57,514 nt of DNA from Bacteroidota bacterium (GTDB taxonomy: Bacteria; Bacteroidota; Bacteroidia; Chitinophagales; Chitinophagaceae): positions 1 to 57,514 of the forward strand of contig JAHEFK010000012.1 of assembly GCA_024640225.1 (NCBI GenBank), in the 5' to 3' direction. The position numbers were made by a program, and so were the translations under genes. This document shows positions 26,526 through 34,307 of the stretch, in pieces. Positions within the stretch are counted from its first letter, which is position 1. Each line of letters starts with the position of its first letter. The notes below the pieces were generated by a model. That model saw nothing but the letters and a program-made list of their open reading frames with translations. It did no database searches and had not been told where the DNA came from.

Positions 26526-27782
26526 TTAATTTTTAGAGATAAAGGTAGTAATTACTTTTGCGTTACAAGACCAGGTATCAAAAGGCATATTATTACTTTT
26601 TGATTGTCCGTTTTCTATTTGTAGCTTATTGGGGTGTTGTAATGATACAACGCTAAAATTTCCACTAGCGCCTTCTTGTATGATTTGATATGGTAAATTA
26701 AAAATACAACGAGCATTGTTGGCAAAAAGATCCATCCATCGTTCTATGCTTAATTCTTTTTCAAATTCAGCATACAAAGCTGCAAAGCTATATTCTTGCA
26801 CGGCCATGCCATAGGATGCATATTCAAATTCTTTTTGTTTTGCATCCCAATCTTGTGGTCGGTGGTGCGAAGCAATGCAATCGATGGTGCCATCTTTTAA
26901 TGCAGCTATGAGTGCTTGTCTGTCTTCCTCGCTGCGTAAAGGAGGCATTACTTTATAAAGGCTATTATAGCTTGTCAATGCATTATCCGTAAATAATAAG
27001 TGATACGGAGTGGTATCGCATGTGATGGCTAAACCAGCCGCTTTAGCTTGTTTAATTATTGCTATACTTGCTGCGCAAGACACGCCACTGATGTGTAAAC
27101 GTGATTGTGTGTAGCGAAGCAAATCAATATCGCGTTGCAATAAAATAGTTTCTGCAATGGTAGGTATGCCTGCCATGCCTAATTGAGTAGAGTGCACACC
27201 TTCGTGCATCAATCCATTGCTAGCTATGGTGCTATCCATTGGTATTTGCACCAATATCCCCTTAAATGCTTTTACATACTCTAGGGCTTTAAGCATGAGC
27301 GCTGCATTTTGTAGCGGCTTCCATCCATCGGTAAAACCAACGGCACCTTGCTCGTGCATATCCAGCATTTCTGCTAAGTCTTTACCTTCTATATTGTTGG
27401 AGATACTTCCAAGTACATGTAGTTTTGCTGGTGCTCCTTGCGCTTGTTGTAAAGCAAATTGAACTGCTGCTTTATTGCTTATGCTTGGCTGCGTATTGGG
27501 AACGATAACTACATCGGTAAAACCACCTTTTGCAGCTAGCGCCAATCCGTTTTTAATGCCTTCTTTATATTCGTATCCCGGTTCTGCGTAGTCGGCCATG
27601 AGATCTACCCAGCCTGGACTAAAAATCAATTCTTTTTCTGATATTATTTTTTCGGCACCTGCTTCATCAATTTGTTTTGCAATTGACACAATGGTATTGT
27701 CCTCCATCAAAATATCCATTACCTGATTATGTAAAGGAGATGCTGCTTGAATAATTTTTGCTTGCTTAATTAATACGCGCAT
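26526..27782 (-). CDS. Dihydroorotase homologue lacking catalytic metal ligands
   Basis: 418 residues, full-length amidohydrolase fold of the PyrC type. Active enzymes have DxHxHxREPG; here it is D60-L-M62-A-D64-Y-A66-EPG, so both metal histidines and the substrate arginine are gone. HIS-H-VST is HIS-G-VSC (G231), and the catalytic aspartate of TDHAPH is replaced (ASHHRP, S303). It should therefore not make dihydroorotate. Non-catalytic PyrC-like subunits that support aspartate carbamoyltransferase are known in other bacteria. It sits between a BatA-type protein and DUF4199. Confidence 0.85.
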   Translation of the reverse strand: MRVLIKQAKIIQAASPLHNQVMDILMEDNTIVSIAKQIDEAGAEKIISEKELIFSPGWVDLMADYAEPGYEYKEGIKNGLALAAKGGFTDVVIVPNTQPSISNKAAVQFALQQAQGAPAKLHVLGSISNNIEGKDLAEMLDMHEQGAVGFTDGWKPLQNAALMLKALEYVKAFKGILVQIPMDSTIASNGLMHEGVHSTQLGMAGIPTIAETILLQRDIDLLRYTQSRLHISGVSCAASIAIIKQAKAAGLAITCDTTPYHLLFTDNALTSYNSLYKVMPPLRSEEDRQALIAALKDGTIDCIASHHRPQDWDAKQKEFEYASYGMAVQEYSFAALYAEFEKELSIERWMDLFANNARCIFNLPYQIIQEGASGNFSVVSLQHPNKLQIENGQSKSNNMPFDTWSCNAKVITTFISKN

Positions 27783-27791
27783 AAATAGGAG

Positions 27792-29816
27792 TTAGAGGGT
27801 GGGTGCTTTTTTTATTTTTTTATCTACAATAATCCAAGATTCGAGTAGTAAAAACAGTAGTGCTAAAATAATACAAAGTTTCCAAAGCGAAAAGTTATTA
27901 TTCGCCAACAAAGGGTTTGCGAAGTTTTGAGTACTCGCTGCCAACCAAGTTTTCTTCTCGAAAGGGAGTGCTTTGTCCAACTCTTTCTCTTTCCAAAGAT
28001 CAAGATTAGATTCTGCCATAGGAGCGTTAATACATAGTACCCAATTGTTTTGTGTATTTTCTAAGTTGTAAAAACCCGTTTGCTGGGTGTGCTTTCCGGT
28101 AAATAGGGCCAATTGATTGCCTTTGTTTTTTTGAATTGGAATTACATCCATGCCATAGGCGTCTTTAAGATGTAATAATTGCTCTTCTTTTATACCATTG
28201 TTGGGAAGCCATACGGGCTCTTCGCTTGCTGCAAAGTGTACGAGGTTTTTGGGGCTTTGTCCTTCCGCTGCCATGGTATAAAGTAGGGGAACAAATAAAT
28301 AACTAGTAATAAAGTTGTTGCTACGCAGCGAGGCATCGCTATTAATTATAAATAAATTTCCCGAACCCCATTGATAGCTCGAAAGATAAGGATCACCATC
28401 TTTACAAACCAACCAATTGTTGGGGTTTGCTCCGAGATCACTTGTTATTTTATAATGCCATTTAAGCTGTGGTAATTGAATATTATCTGGAATTTTTTCG
28501 AACAATGCGGATATATTTTTTTGATTGGTATTGATCGTTCCAATCGTTTGTGCTTGCGTGTCTTTTTCTACAATACGAATACCCTTTTGCTCTAAATAAC
28601 GGATAACTGCTGCAGATTTTGGTAGTTGATCGCCTAAAAATAAGACTACATTTTTACCGGTATTAATAAAACTATCTATTGTGGTCCAATCATGTTGTTG
28701 CAGACTTCCATTATCTTCTATAATGCATAATTGCTTATTAAATAAATTAAAAGAAGGGCTTATTTTTTGCCATGTAAAACCACTATAGGCATTGAGTCCA
28801 GCCTCTATATAAGGGCTTGCTTGTGTAGGTATGAAGCCAATGGGAATTTGATCTGTTTTTTTACAAGCCAATCTAAAAGTATCATCAAAGTGTAGTTCTC
28901 GATCATCTAAGATCAGTGTTATTTTTTGCCAAGATGCGAGATTAAAGGCTAATGAAATGGTATCGATTGAGTGCCCACTTGCATTAAATTTAATTTCCTT
29001 AACTGTTTTTAATTGTTCGTTTAACAGCACTTTTACGGTTCTAGATTGTTCCGCTTCGGAAGCGTTAATACTGCTGGTAATGATGAGTTGGTTTGCTTCT
29101 GCTGAAGCATTGCTAGTAGTAGTTAAGAATGCGGTGTCGATACGAGCATTACCAGGGCTTTTCGTTTGAAAGGCTACGCCAACAAAATCTATATGTTCAT
29201 ACAGAGCCATTTCCTTGCTGGGTAGGAACATGCTTTTTTGAAAATCACTGAAATAATAAAATTGACAATGCTTAAGCAATGCCGTCTTCATTACTTCCTG
29301 TATGTGCTCTAGTGATTTTTGAAAAGTGGGCGGATGAAAACCAATATTTATTTTTTGTAGTAAAGTTTTGGCAGTGCTTTTAGTAACCGGCTCATAACTG
29401 AGAGCGCCTTCATTACTTAAGATTAAAAATTGTGTATTTTCTTTGCTTTGCAAAATTAATTGAAGGGCTGCATCTATTTCTTTATCAAACAAACTTCTCA
29501 CACCTTGTTTTGCTAATAAGCTTGGTGAATTGTCAATGTAAATGGCCGTTAAGGTATTGGATGAATTATTATTATCATCCTTCAGCATTGGTTTTGCAAA
29601 TGCAAATATTATAAAAGCTAGCGCTAAGATGCGCAGTAGTAATAATTTCTTTTTTCTAATGACCGCCATTTTATTGCTCTGCAGCGTCATGGATTGTAAA
29701 AATCGATTAGCAGAAAAAAGAACTCGAGTATATTTTCTTAGATTAAATAAATGTAGTAGGATAGGTATCAATAAACTGATACCAGCCACCAAGAAGAAAG
29801 GATACAAAAAATTCAC
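27792..29816 (-). CDS. BatA-domain membrane protein
   Basis: 674 residues. The N-terminal BatA double-helix module is clear (MNFLYPFFLVAGISLLIPIL and then LRILALAFIIFAFAKPML). A VWA-like region follows (AIYIDNSPSLLAKQG), then a long periplasmic part, and a final membrane helix (about 648-667). Bat proteins in Bacteroides are linked to aerotolerance; the stand-alone Bacteroidota version has no proven function. First gene of a run with dihydroorotase-like, DUF4199, glycosyltransferase and barrel genes; gaps are 9, 5, 2 and 12 bases. Confidence 0.85.
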   Translation of the reverse strand: MNFLYPFFLVAGISLLIPILLHLFNLRKYTRVLFSANRFLQSMTLQSNKMAVIRKKKLLLLRILALAFIIFAFAKPMLKDDNNNSSNTLTAIYIDNSPSLLAKQGVRSLFDKEIDAALQLILQSKENTQFLILSNEGALSYEPVTKSTAKTLLQKINIGFHPPTFQKSLEHIQEVMKTALLKHCQFYYFSDFQKSMFLPSKEMALYEHIDFVGVAFQTKSPGNARIDTAFLTTTSNASAEANQLIITSSINASEAEQSRTVKVLLNEQLKTVKEIKFNASGHSIDTISLAFNLASWQKITLILDDRELHFDDTFRLACKKTDQIPIGFIPTQASPYIEAGLNAYSGFTWQKISPSFNLFNKQLCIIEDNGSLQQHDWTTIDSFINTGKNVVLFLGDQLPKSAAVIRYLEQKGIRIVEKDTQAQTIGTINTNQKNISALFEKIPDNIQLPQLKWHYKITSDLGANPNNWLVCKDGDPYLSSYQWGSGNLFIINSDASLRSNNFITSYLFVPLLYTMAAEGQSPKNLVHFAASEEPVWLPNNGIKEEQLLHLKDAYGMDVIPIQKNKGNQLALFTGKHTQQTGFYNLENTQNNWVLCINAPMAESNLDLWKEKELDKALPFEKKTWLAASTQNFANPLLANNNFSLWKLCIILALLFLLLESWIIVDKKIKKAPTL

Positions 29817-29820
29817 CTTA

Positions 29821-29828
29821 CAAAGATA
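29821..29828 (-). promoter_or_regulatory. Promoter of the BatA-dihydroorotase-like-DUF4199 operon
   Basis: The minus strand reads TATCTTTG, a full match to TAnnTTTG, 4 bases before the ATG, so the transcript is nearly leaderless. No -33 TTG at the standard distance. Confidence 0.5.
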
Positions 29829-29894
29829 ATAGAAATGACTATGGTAAAACGCTATAATAAACTATAAAGCGACAAATTATTAGGTTATAATAAG

Positions 29895-30152
29895 TTATTT
29901 ACACTTACATAAATTGCATTCTGATTCGGTAGCAAATCCCTTTTGCGAACAGCCGCTATAGTTCTTTAATTCGCATACGCCTTTGTTTTTATTATAAAAC
30001 CATCGGCTAAAATAGGCAGCACAAAGTTCGTTGCTTGGCACTACATCATTGCAGGCAGCAATGCTGGGTGTGCAGTTTGTGCTACATTGACTAGCTCCTA
30101 CAATTATTAAGAAGAGTATAGTGGTAAATAAAATTACTTTTGAGTTAGTCAT
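29895..30152 (-). CDS. Small exported protein with Kunitz/BPTI-type domain
   Basis: 85 residues from the ATG at 30150-30152 (an in-frame TTG seven codons upstream overlaps the preceding gene). Hydrophobic export signal to about residue 20. The mature part carries a Kunitz pattern: C34, C44, C60, C68, C79 and C82 or C84, with CAAYFSRWFYN after C44 and NYSGC at C68. The C44-C60 (15 residues) and C60-C68 (7) spacings equal those of BPTI; the C68-C79 loop is two residues shorter. Such domains inhibit serine proteases in animals. The P1 position would be near L43-C44-A45, so specificity cannot be predicted. Last gene after DUF1569. Confidence 0.75.
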   Translation of the reverse strand: MTNSKVILFTTILFLIIVGASQCSTNCTPSIAACNDVVPSNELCAAYFSRWFYNKNKGVCELKNYSGCSQKGFATESECNLCKCK

Positions 30153-30162
30153 AAATAAAAAT

Positions 30163-30615
30163 TTAAACCCCAAATTGAGATAGATGATGATCTAAGTGTT
30201 TATAAAACATATTATTCCATTCTTCTTTATTAAGCACACCAAAAGAGTGCGATGCCTTACCGTCAAAATAAGCAGCACCAAGAACTTGTGTTTTTTTGAT
30301 ATAATCAATTAATCTATTACGCTCTTCTTCAAAGTTTTTTGCATCTTGAATTATAAAAGCAGGTGCTGTTTTTAAACTATGTTTATAGGGAGTATCGTTA
30401 ACAACCGTTTTCTTCACAATTAATTTTAGAATTAATTGTAAAAGAATTGAGGGTTTTGCATGCTTATTTTCAAAAGCCATTTCATAGGTAACATTGCAAT
30501 GCGCCAACATTTGATCTACACTCATTTTGCCCCATTTTGGTTGAGTGTTTGCATGTAATTGCTGAATGCGTTCTATAAGTTTATTCACCACTGCAATGTC
30601 AAAAACATTATTCAT
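30163..30615 (-). CDS. DUF1569 protein (DinB-like fold)
   Basis: 150 residues, helical. It has the DUF1569 features MSVDQMLAHCNVTYEMAFE and a C-terminal KHLDHHLSQFG whose histidines with the early AHC His would form a DinB-type metal site. DinB-like proteins include thiol-dependent transferases; the reaction here is unknown. A TAACTTTG -7 box lies 22 bases upstream. The Kunitz gene begins 10 bases after its stop. Confidence 0.82.
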   Translation of the reverse strand: MNNVFDIAVVNKLIERIQQLHANTQPKWGKMSVDQMLAHCNVTYEMAFENKHAKPSILLQLILKLIVKKTVVNDTPYKHSLKTAPAFIIQDAKNFEEERNRLIDYIKKTQVLGAAYFDGKASHSFGVLNKEEWNNMFYKHLDHHLSQFGV

Positions 30616-30637
30616 AGCTAGCTCTATTTTAGTAATA

Positions 30638-30645
30638 CAAAGTTA
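30638..30645 (-). promoter_or_regulatory. Promoter of the DUF1569-Kunitz unit
   Basis: TAACTTTG on the minus strand, a full match to TAnnTTTG, 22 bases before the DUF1569 ATG. Confidence 0.5.
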
Positions 30646-30650
30646 AGAAT

Positions 30651-31256
30651 TTATGGATTAAGGTCGCTTCTTTTGATCCAACCAGTTTTTGTGTGTTCTC
30701 CATTGTAACAGCCGTATGCCCAATTGCCATAAATTTTATAAATACAAAAAAAATTGTTTTTGATAAGATATGCTTTTTCTTTTGAGCGCTCCGATGCATT
30801 TCGATAAAAAAAAGCTTTATCCTTTATAACATATTTTATTGCTTTCCAATTAGCCGCTTCACTCAATTTAAATCGTACCGGTGCATCTGTAAAGTGCTCT
30901 ACATTCCAGCAGCCCCCATGTTCTTCTTTTAAACTTATGAGGAGTGAATTGGGTGAAACGATTTCTAATTGCCCTTCAATATTTGGGCTACTAAATCGGT
31001 CTTCAGGATAATAGGTATTAATTTTTACAATTGATTGATTTAAATGTGCTTCTATAAAAAACACGCATGAAAAACGGGGTGCTTTTAGGGATTCGTCCCA
31101 GCCTGTATAATTTTCATAATAGCCACTAAGTGCTTGCTTGCTACTGTCATAGGCAATATATAATCCATCTCCGTAATAACCCGACTGAATTTGTTGTCCA
31201 AATGTTTTGGATAGCAATATCCAATTCAGTAATATAAAAAGCCAAAAACATTTCAT
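30651..31256 (-). CDS. Exported protein with C-terminal SH3-like domain
   Basis: 201 residues. Signal peptide to about residue 20 (KTFGQQ). The middle is beta-rich with no recognised family. The last 50 residues (KAYLIKNNFFCIYKIYGNWA ... TGWIKRSDLNP) look like a bacterial SH3 domain, usually a peptidoglycan or peptide-binding module. A TAAATTTG -7 box (minus) lies at 31274-31281. Function unknown. Confidence 0.65.
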   Translation of the reverse strand: MKCFWLFILLNWILLSKTFGQQIQSGYYGDGLYIAYDSSKQALSGYYENYTGWDESLKAPRFSCVFFIEAHLNQSIVKINTYYPEDRFSSPNIEGQLEIVSPNSLLISLKEEHGGCWNVEHFTDAPVRFKLSEAANWKAIKYVIKDKAFFYRNASERSKEKAYLIKNNFFCIYKIYGNWAYGCYNGEHTKTGWIKRSDLNP

Positions 31257-31344
31257 GGGTAAAAATTGATAAACAAATTTACGGTCTAGCTTTAATATTA
31301 TGATCTAAGTAAACCAATAAAAGTCTCGTAAAAGAGCCTCTTAA

Positions 31345-32073
31345 TTATTTATAGACAACCGTGATAACTTGGAATAAGGCGGTAATGATTATAACCCCCA
31401 AAACAATATAGCGAAAGATACGTTCTGATGTTTTTAGAAGAATAAGTTTTCCAATATAACTTCCTAAAATACTGATGCTAATTAAGAAAGGAATTAAAAA
31501 TAAATACTCTTTTCTAAAATAGCCATTGCCAACATAGATAGCTGCTCTGCTGCTGTCTACTCCTAAATCTATAAGTGCAGAAGTGGCTAGAAAAATTTCC
31601 TTGGGTAATTGAAATGCCGCTAATGTGATACCTCTAATAGCTCCACCAGTTCCTACTAAGCCGGCTAAAAATCCAGATACTGTTCCGCCTATATATAAAT
31701 TAGTATTGTTTTGTTGAATAGGTTTATTAAAATTGATTATTAAGTATACCGATAATAAAACGATGGCCATATTCATAAATAGGCTTAATTTTTCGGTAGG
31801 TATGAGCGTGGTTAACCAAGCGCCGATAAGTACAAAAACAATGGCGGGTATGCCTAGTTTTAAAGCAATATCTTTATGAATACCTTTTCTGAATAAAACT
31901 ATTTTAGATAGATTACTAAACACATGAAAGACGGCTGTTATACCCAGTACAGTTTTGAATTCAAAAAATAAGGAGGCTATCGGAACAAATAATATACTAG
32001 ATCCAAATCCAGAAATGGTGCCAATTATTTCTGACAGCAAAGCAAGGCTTAAAAAGAGGGCATATTTATCCAT
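31345..32073 (-). CDS. TSUP-family membrane transporter (TauE/SafE-like)
   Basis: 242 residues with about eight hydrophobic helices. Internal repeat marks: GTISGFGSSILFVP near the N-terminus and GLVGTGGAIRGITLAAF in the second half, the latter being the family GTGGG-like loop. TSUP proteins export sulfite, sulfoacetate or related anions. It stands alone, without sulfur genes next to it, so the substrate is open. Confidence 0.88.
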   Translation of the reverse strand: MDKYALFLSLALLSEIIGTISGFGSSILFVPIASLFFEFKTVLGITAVFHVFSNLSKIVLFRKGIHKDIALKLGIPAIVFVLIGAWLTTLIPTEKLSLFMNMAIVLLSVYLIINFNKPIQQNNTNLYIGGTVSGFLAGLVGTGGAIRGITLAAFQLPKEIFLATSALIDLGVDSSRAAIYVGNGYFRKEYLFLIPFLISISILGSYIGKLILLKTSERIFRYIVLGVIIITALFQVITVVYK

Positions 32074-32112
32074 GGCGAAAAGGGCTAACGGTTTTAGAAT
32101 GTAAAAGTAACA

Positions 32113-32490
32113 TTATTTCTTTTTGCAAGAACGAAGCAATAAATATACAAAAGCAAAAAAAGGAATGGTGAACATAATAATTTTATAATTTTTACTTAAC
32201 AAGCCAGCTAGCAAGAGCAGTAAAAATAAAATAGCTATGCAGCATACACCCAAAATGCTTATTATTGATTTAGGATTGGGTTTAAACATATTTGTTGCTA
32301 ACAAAAGTTGGCCCAAAAAAGGTAAAACAACCAAGGGGTGGAATACACTGCTGGGATGTTTTAGAAGACTATAAAAAATTTGAGCCTCTGCTTGAAAAAT
32401 AAAAAGATGTTGCTTATTGCCCCACTCTAAATAGCCTATTAGCGAAGACATAATAACAAGGAGATGCAACAGCTTTTTATTCATAAGCAT
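32113..32490 (-). CDS. Small four-helix membrane protein, unknown
   Basis: About 126 residues from the ATG at 32488-32490, with a second ATG two codons later. A longer frame begins inside the upstream lipoprotein gene and adds charged residues unlike a signal. Four hydrophobic helices (about 7-25, 52-70, 80-100, 105-120) end in a basic tail RSCKKK. No family recognised. Confidence 0.6.
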   Translation of the reverse strand: MLMNKKLLHLLVIMSSLIGYLEWGNKQHLFIFQAEAQIFYSLLKHPSSVFHPLVVLPFLGQLLLATNMFKPNPKSIISILGVCCIAILFLLLLLAGLLSKNYKIIMFTIPFFAFVYLLLRSCKKK

Positions 32491-32506
32491 CAAAGTATAT
32501 CCTTGC

Positions 32507-32920
32507 TTAGTTCTTTTCAATAGTAAGCAAATCGGTTCCACCGCTACTTCCACTTACATTTTGCATTCTTATTTTTATGGCACTTTCTTCTAAAATTTCC
32601 CAGTCATCATTAAGTTGATTGAAAGGACTGGTATTTCCAAAATTCAAAACCAACTTGTTTTTGCTATCTACATATTTTGTAGAAAAAGCTCCTGTTATCG
32701 TACTAGCATTTTTAGTAGCCGTTACGGTACTATTATAAAAGGTAAAGTCATAATTACTAAAATAATACAATTTGCTAATTCCATTTTCTTGATAGAGCGT
32801 TACACGCCAAGTGCCTTTGGTTACATAAGAAGCAACATTCGATAAATTATCTTTGCTACAAGACACTATAAGAAGACTACAAATTAAAATGCTAACACTT
32901 AGTAAAATTATTTTTTTCAT
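32507..32920 (-). CDS. Small lipoprotein, lipocalin-like beta domain
   Basis: 137 residues with a lipoprotein signal (LLIVSC, cysteine at 21). The mature part has WRVTLYQENG and FTFYNSTVTATKN, a pattern seen in small Bacteroidota lipocalin-like lipoproteins. Function unknown. It has the best promoter match in the window directly upstream. Confidence 0.75.
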   Translation of the reverse strand: MKKIILLSVSILICSLLIVSCSKDNLSNVASYVTKGTWRVTLYQENGISKLYYFSNYDFTFYNSTVTATKNASTITGAFSTKYVDSKNKLVLNFGNTSPFNQLNDDWEILEESAIKIRMQNVSGSSGGTDLLTIEKN

Positions 32921-32939
32921 ACGATAATTGGTTAATTTT

Positions 32940-32969
32940 CAAAATTACAATTTTAAAATCATTTGACAA
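32940..32969 (-). promoter_or_regulatory. Complete Bacteroidota promoter of the lipoprotein gene
   Basis: On the minus strand: TTG at 32967-32969, a 19-base spacer, then TAATTTTG at 32940-32947. Both elements and the spacing match the sigma-ABfr consensus TTG-N19-TAnnTTTG. It lies 19 bases before the ATG. Confidence 0.7.
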
Positions 32970-33006
32970 TATGAATGAAAAAAAATCAAGCACTTGTTAA
33001 GTACTT

Positions 33007-33489
33007 TTAAATCCGAATTAATTGCTTTGCTCTTAATGTATCTAAGCTAAGTGCTTCTCCATCATTTAAATTTTTATAAGCAGTAACTTCACACAAAAAC
33101 AATTGGTGATCAGCAGCCGGATAGCGATTTATTATCCTCAATTCCATTACCGCTAGTGCATCTTTTAATATTTTGTAACCTCTCCAATCCGTTGTAAGTC
33201 CACGTTTTTCTAAACGAGCCAGTTTATCAATTTTTTTACCACTCTTTTGTCCTAATAAGGGTATCAATCGATATTGTGTTTCGGATAATAATTGTAATAC
33301 CATACCATCAGATTGATTTATAAGTTCTAATGTTTTAGTATGCTCGTAAATGGCCACTATAAATTGTTTGGGTTGCATGCTTACAGCTGTAGCATATGTA
33401 CAAATATTCATATTATACGAAGTACCCTGCGCACTACTTACGCTGTATACTGTCGCATTAATTCGATTCCATGGTTTTTTTCTAGTCAT
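33007..33489 (-). CDS. Flavin reductase family protein (small)
   Basis: 160 residues, split-barrel FMN-binding fold: NATVYSVSSAQGTSYNMNICTYATAVSMQPKQFIVAIY follows the family pattern across the FMN-binding strands (residues 10-47). It reduces flavin with NAD(P)H or binds FMN. It is the last gene of the photolyase-like operon, 52 bases after DUF2256. Confidence 0.85.
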   Translation of the reverse strand: MTRKKPWNRINATVYSVSSAQGTSYNMNICTYATAVSMQPKQFIVAIYEHTKTLELINQSDGMVLQLLSETQYRLIPLLGQKSGKKIDKLARLEKRGLTTDWRGYKILKDALAVMELRIINRYPAADHQLFLCEVTAYKNLNDGEALSLDTLRAKQLIRI

Positions 33490-33541
33490 ATTTGTAACCG
33501 CTTTTCTTATGTATTAATAAGCTTATTTTATAATCCAAATT

Positions 33542-33712
33542 TTATTCCGGCATACCCTTGCTTTTTTGCATACTACATTTCTGGCTACAATATTTTACAT
33601 CCTTCCAAACCTTTTCCCATTTTTTTCGCCAAGTGAAAGGGCGTGAACATACACAGCAAATTTTACTAGGAAGTTCGGATTTACGAATGTTTTTATTTTT
33701 ATGGTTTTGCAT
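33542..33712 (-). CDS. DUF2256 zinc-ribbon-like mini-protein
   Basis: 56 residues. The core CCVCSRPFTWRKKWEKVW and VKYCSQKC matches the DUF2256 family, with two Cys pairs (C19/C20-C22 and C42-C46) fitting a small zinc site. DUF2256 genes are often found next to cryptochrome/photolyase genes. Here the ATG lies inside the last 14 bases of the upstream flavin reductase gene, which is itself joined to a photolyase-like gene. Its role is unknown; it is easily missed because of its size. Confidence 0.85.
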   Translation of the reverse strand: MQNHKNKNIRKSELPSKICCVCSRPFTWRKKWEKVWKDVKYCSQKCSMQKSKGMPE

Positions 33713-34307
33713 AAGCTAATCGACCTAAGGGAGATGGAACAAAATAGGCATCTAGCCCTTGACTAATTACTACTTGTTCTTCTGATAAGGATACAAATCC
33801 GTCTTTTTCCACTAGTTGTTCATCTATATGTATTTGTTGTACACTGCCAACAATTAGTATCGTACCGTTAATAGCTATTGGAATAATTTCTTCCAATTGC
33901 ATGGCTATGCTTACAACAGCATTTTTCACCATAGGCGCAGTACAAGATGGAAGATACGCTGGTTCAAAACCTACCGCTTCAAACTCCGAAATCTCTTTGT
34001 CGTAACGAGCAGATGTTTGGTGCGCCCTTTTATAATCTGCTGCCCTAACATAATTGAGGGTGTATGCTTTTGTGCTGATAATATTTTGTAAGGTATCTCT
34101 TTGCACACTATCAGGCCTGTTGATTAATCCATATAAAGCAGGATGCGCTCCTAGGTGTATCAGTGAATTAAAGATGGCAAGATTATGATGACCCTCCGAA
34201 GATTGAGTGCCAACCAGCACTGCTTGTCTGAAGCCCGCTAATGAATTTATTAATGTAGTTCTATAGCGCTGTTCTAATTGCTCGATTTTATTTTTATCAA
34301 TGATCAT
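33699..34307 (-). CDS. Flavin reductase family protein (large)
   Basis: 202 residues of the flavin reductase/flavoredoxin-like split barrel, with SLAGFRQAVLVGTQSSEGHHNLAIFNSLIHLGAHPALYGLINRP spread over residues 23-66 as the FMN-binding part and an LPSCTAPMVKNAVVSI strand. It overlaps the photolyase-like gene by 11 bases at its start and DUF2256 by 14 at its end, so the three are translationally coupled. Likely partner: supplies or handles reduced flavin for the photolyase-like protein (inference). Confidence 0.85.
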   Translation of the reverse strand: MIIDKNKIEQLEQRYRTTLINSLAGFRQAVLVGTQSSEGHHNLAIFNSLIHLGAHPALYGLINRPDSVQRDTLQNIISTKAYTLNYVRAADYKRAHQTSARYDKEISEFEAVGFEPAYLPSCTAPMVKNAVVSIAMQLEEIIPIAINGTILIVGSVQQIHIDEQLVEKDGFVSLSEEQVVISQGLDAYFVPSPLGRLAYAKP

